Assembly: GCA_015680685.1 (NCBI GenBank)
Contig: MNCI01006062.1
Coordinates: 858,952-922,951, forward strand
Reading direction: 5' to 3'
Source: Gnetum montanum
Lineage: Eukaryota > Streptophyta > Gnetopsida > Gnetales > Gnetaceae
DNA: 64,000 bases
Part shown: piece after piece, positions 61,801 through 64,000 of the stretch
How positions within the stretch are numbered: the first letter of the stretch is position 1
How the letters are laid out: each line of letters opens with the position of its first letter
Notes under the pieces: generated by a model
Told to the model about the DNA's origin: nothing
The model's input: only the letters and a program-made list of their open reading frames with translations
Database searches by the model: none
Made by a program: the position numbers and the translations under genes

Positions 61801-62054
61801 AAGGATTCTGGGTTACTAGGATGCTTTTCATTTATCATCAATAGGTTTATACCTTACTCATGTCCTTAGTTCCATTAAGTTCTTAGTTCATGAGATTGCA
61901 AAGTTAGAAAAATGTGAAGAAAATTTTCCAAAAAGTGTTAACTTCTTTATGACCCTTCACAATTAACTTCTTTTCCTTTTTTATGGCTTATAATGATGGT
62001 TATGATTCCTTAGGTGAGATAATTAAATATTCTAGCATACATACAATTGATTAT
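58882..62054 (-). mobile_element. Family-D element D2, internal region
   Basis: Inverted copy of D1 (18285-21426). It ends at 62054 in the middle of the leader, where a family-E LTR starts. Confidence 0.8.
59071..61788 (-). pseudogene. Family-D non-gag ORF, copy D2, decayed
   Basis: ATG at 61788 (minus) after GATTGTAG, giving an MAPK start; stop TAG at 59071-59073 after GKQPMVEPPPSRTT. The stretch 60954-61229 is open for 91 codons and shows the conserved part best: ELTLKEKIYFKISTYNLFP, ARGSAILMGKYN, LPFPCLIRKLC. The second half is coiled-coil-like with many stops. The same protein as in D1, C1 and the B copies. Confidence 0.65.
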
Positions 62055-63046
62055 TGATGAGTGGCGAGGTACCCCTACACTCAACCATACGAAACGAGTG
62101 TAGCACGCACGATCCGGTCGAACTCCGTAGACTAAATGCCTAAACGCCCCATGGAACACTTGGGGTTAATCATCCTTTGTCTTCCCAAGCTTGCTTGTAT
62201 GTGTCACGGTGTATGGTTAAGCAAGTCTGAGGTATATGATTTTTTTGGTATTTTTCGGTTTATCTCCTATGCTAAACGGTGAAGGGTTGAGAAACTAAAA
62301 CTAACTCTAACTACAGCACTAAGTCCTAGCGTCAGCATCCGTTCCCACTTGCCGTACACACCCTGAACTGTGCAACTGTGGCTACCAAACGCTAATCGTT
62401 ACTGGGATTACCACACGTAACGCACGTGCTCGAAGCGGTCGTACTGAGGCACTTAACTAACCTAAGTGTGACAAGCAGCCAATTCCTTGACTAGCCGTAC
62501 ACATCCATAGATGCTCGTAATCAAGTCGTACTTGTCCCACGTTCTAGGAGGAAAGGGTGAGAGAATCTAATCGCGATGAGTAGCCGATTCCTTGGCTAGC
62601 CGTACACGTTCGTCAACGCTCGTAACCAAGTCGTACTCATGCCGCGTTACTAGGAAAGCAGTAAATAACATCAATTAAACCTATCCATGCACTACAAGGT
62701 TTATCCACAAAGCTCGTCTTTATTGCCGTACACAACTTACGTTCAGGTACAAAGCTGCTCAAATAAACAACCGTTCACTTGGGGGACTCCTACTACGGGC
62801 ACATGGAAAATATTCTATCTCTCGGGTGATCAATCCGCCAGAGCCTCGTTACTTTACGCCTATGATGTCAAATGAGGGGACTGCCGCCTCTTATTTATAG
62901 ATATGGCGATGGACTGCGATATCGCGTACGTGATATCGCAAGGAAGAACGCAATATCGCGTACGCGATATCGCAGGGGATGCGATATCACGTCGACCACT
63001 ATATCGCGTACACGATATCGTGGCTTGTGCAATCCATGTCTCATCA
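62055..63046 (-). mobile_element. LTR of family-E element (reverse), CpG-rich
   Basis: Bounded by TGATGAG and TCATCA, 992 bp. TATA box at 62892-62899 (minus). U3 (62905-63020) is packed with GCGATATCGC-type palindromes. CpG dinucleotides are clearly more frequent than in the other LTRs, a sign of recent insertion in methylated plant DNA. It lies inside D2; the flanking ATTAT (62050-62054) should be one half of its target duplication. Confidence 0.85.
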
Positions 63047-64000
63047 TACCCCCATGACTAAATGAAAACTCGTCCTCGAGTTCCTTACAATGATATCAGG
63101 TAGGTATGGGATTATTGAGGGGAATGAAACTAATGGAATGACATGTGAACGGCTCATTATTACAAGACTTGACAAAACTAGTGTATATGACAACAAGGGT
63201 GAACACCTTATTACAGTGACATCAAGCCATATTTAGTAGCTGAGAGAAAAGAGGAGAGAGAAGAGAAGAGAAGAAAAGAGAAGAGTCTTACTACTGCCAA
63301 CGCCTAGATTGTGCCTTCCGTTGTCCATCCATAAGTGCATCATCAATTCTGCTCCTTGCATAGCTGCTTCAGCGTTGCTCCATTCCAAGTGTTTACTCCA
63401 GATCCATTCCGTTGTTGTATGATTGCCATCTGCACACACAACACAATCATATATTAGCAAGGGTAATTAAATCATCAAGTAAATAATACCTTGCTTCGGT
63501 GTAAACTCATTGGCTAAGTTGTGGTATGGATAATATGGATTTGGGAAGATGTAGGTGATGACTACCGAAGGTGTAGGGGTTAGGAAGAGAAATGAAAAAA
63601 TTTAGGGCATAGGAGAAAAATCGAAAAATCAGGCCCCGTACCCCCATGACTAATCATGAACCTCCGATAATGTTAGAATGGAGAAAGAAAAGGAGTAAGA
63701 AAGATAGGTAAAAAGGGACAACTATGGCATCAGTGAAGTGGATGTCAACATGGAAATGAACAAAACTAAAATTAATTGCAAAATGTTAAGGAAAAGAAGT
63801 TAACTAATGTTCCAAATAGGAGTGTCAGTGGGTCCTCCCCAAAGCAGGCTCATGCCCTTAATGCCCTGACAATCCCACATTCAAAGAGTCCATAGGCTTT
63901 AATAATGTCCTTTGGAACAAGAGTTAAAGTCTTAACCGCTAGAATTTACNGAATGTCCTTTGGAACAAGAGTTAAAGTCTTAACCGCTAGAATTTACCAA
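63047..64000 (-). mobile_element. Family-E element, 3' internal part
   Basis: Reverse-oriented. Shared 3' end (63047-63085), GA-rich tract (63240-63285), a segment (63300-63560) similar to A1 56590-56900, and the conserved block at 63826-63895. The open frame 63233-63460 belongs to the A1-like segment. No domain is recognised. The rest of the element is outside the window. Confidence 0.7.
63904..63997. repeat. 46-bp exact direct duplication around a single N (63950)
   Basis: 63904-63949 equals 63952-63997. Likely an assembly join. Confidence 0.95.

Noticed and set aside
1-64000. tRNA, rRNA, miRNA precursors or CRISPR arrays
   Set aside because: None was seen. The regular repeats are minisatellites or LTR motifs without spacers, and the palindromes in LTR U3 regions are too short for miRNA hairpins.

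Overview
The window is plant nuclear DNA: AT-rich, almost filled with LTR retrotransposons in several nested layers, with one small intron-containing gene present twice. Large intergenic distances, deep nesting, advanced decay of most elements and plant-type families (a remorin-like protein, augmin subunit 6, a GT90 glycosyltransferase) suggest a large, repeat-rich seed-plant genome, perhaps a gymnosperm. The species cannot be named from the sequence. No rRNA, tRNA, CRISPR array or bacterial-type operon was seen.

Layout. 1-2470: 3' part and 3' LTR of a Ty3/gypsy-type element (family A, copy A3). 2471-14249: first copy of a composite block made of a forward family-B LTR, an AT-rich stretch, a four-exon remorin-like gene (7489-9292), and a reverse-oriented family-B element. 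14250-17840: pol-less gag-bearing relative of A (A2). 17841-22137: family-D element with a long decayed ORF and 3' LTR. 22138-23249: decayed element 3' region (F). 23251-36860: second copy of the composite block, with the second gene copy at 29941-31876. 36861-41456: family-C element in reverse. 41457-42243: 787-N gap. 42244-45012: reverse relics (A-like gag, C LTR, F). 45069-58075: the only near-complete element (A1: LTR, PBS, gag, protease, RT, RNase H, integrase, PPT, LTR), inserted in the LTR of a reverse D element (D2, 45013-62054). 62055-64000: a younger, CpG-rich family-E element inserted in D2.

How the parts relate. Families A to E share a 3' end (a GAGGATGAGTTTTCATTCA-like stretch, a purine tract, then a TGATGA LTR start in A, C, D and E), a TATAAATA box and a poly(A) region. 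Only A carries gag-pol. B, C and D instead carry an ORF of about 2.6-2.8 kb with a region resembling the 'putative plant transposon protein' domain, a coiled-coil part and a conserved C-terminal PPxRTT tail. The likely reading is an autonomous A family and a set of non-autonomous partners moved by it.

A1 also carries, antisense between protease and RT, fragments of two unrelated host genes (augmin subunit 6 and a GT90 O-glucosyltransferase-like gene) next to a copia-like LTR. Several single-N positions are flanked by exact short duplications and are probably assembly joins.
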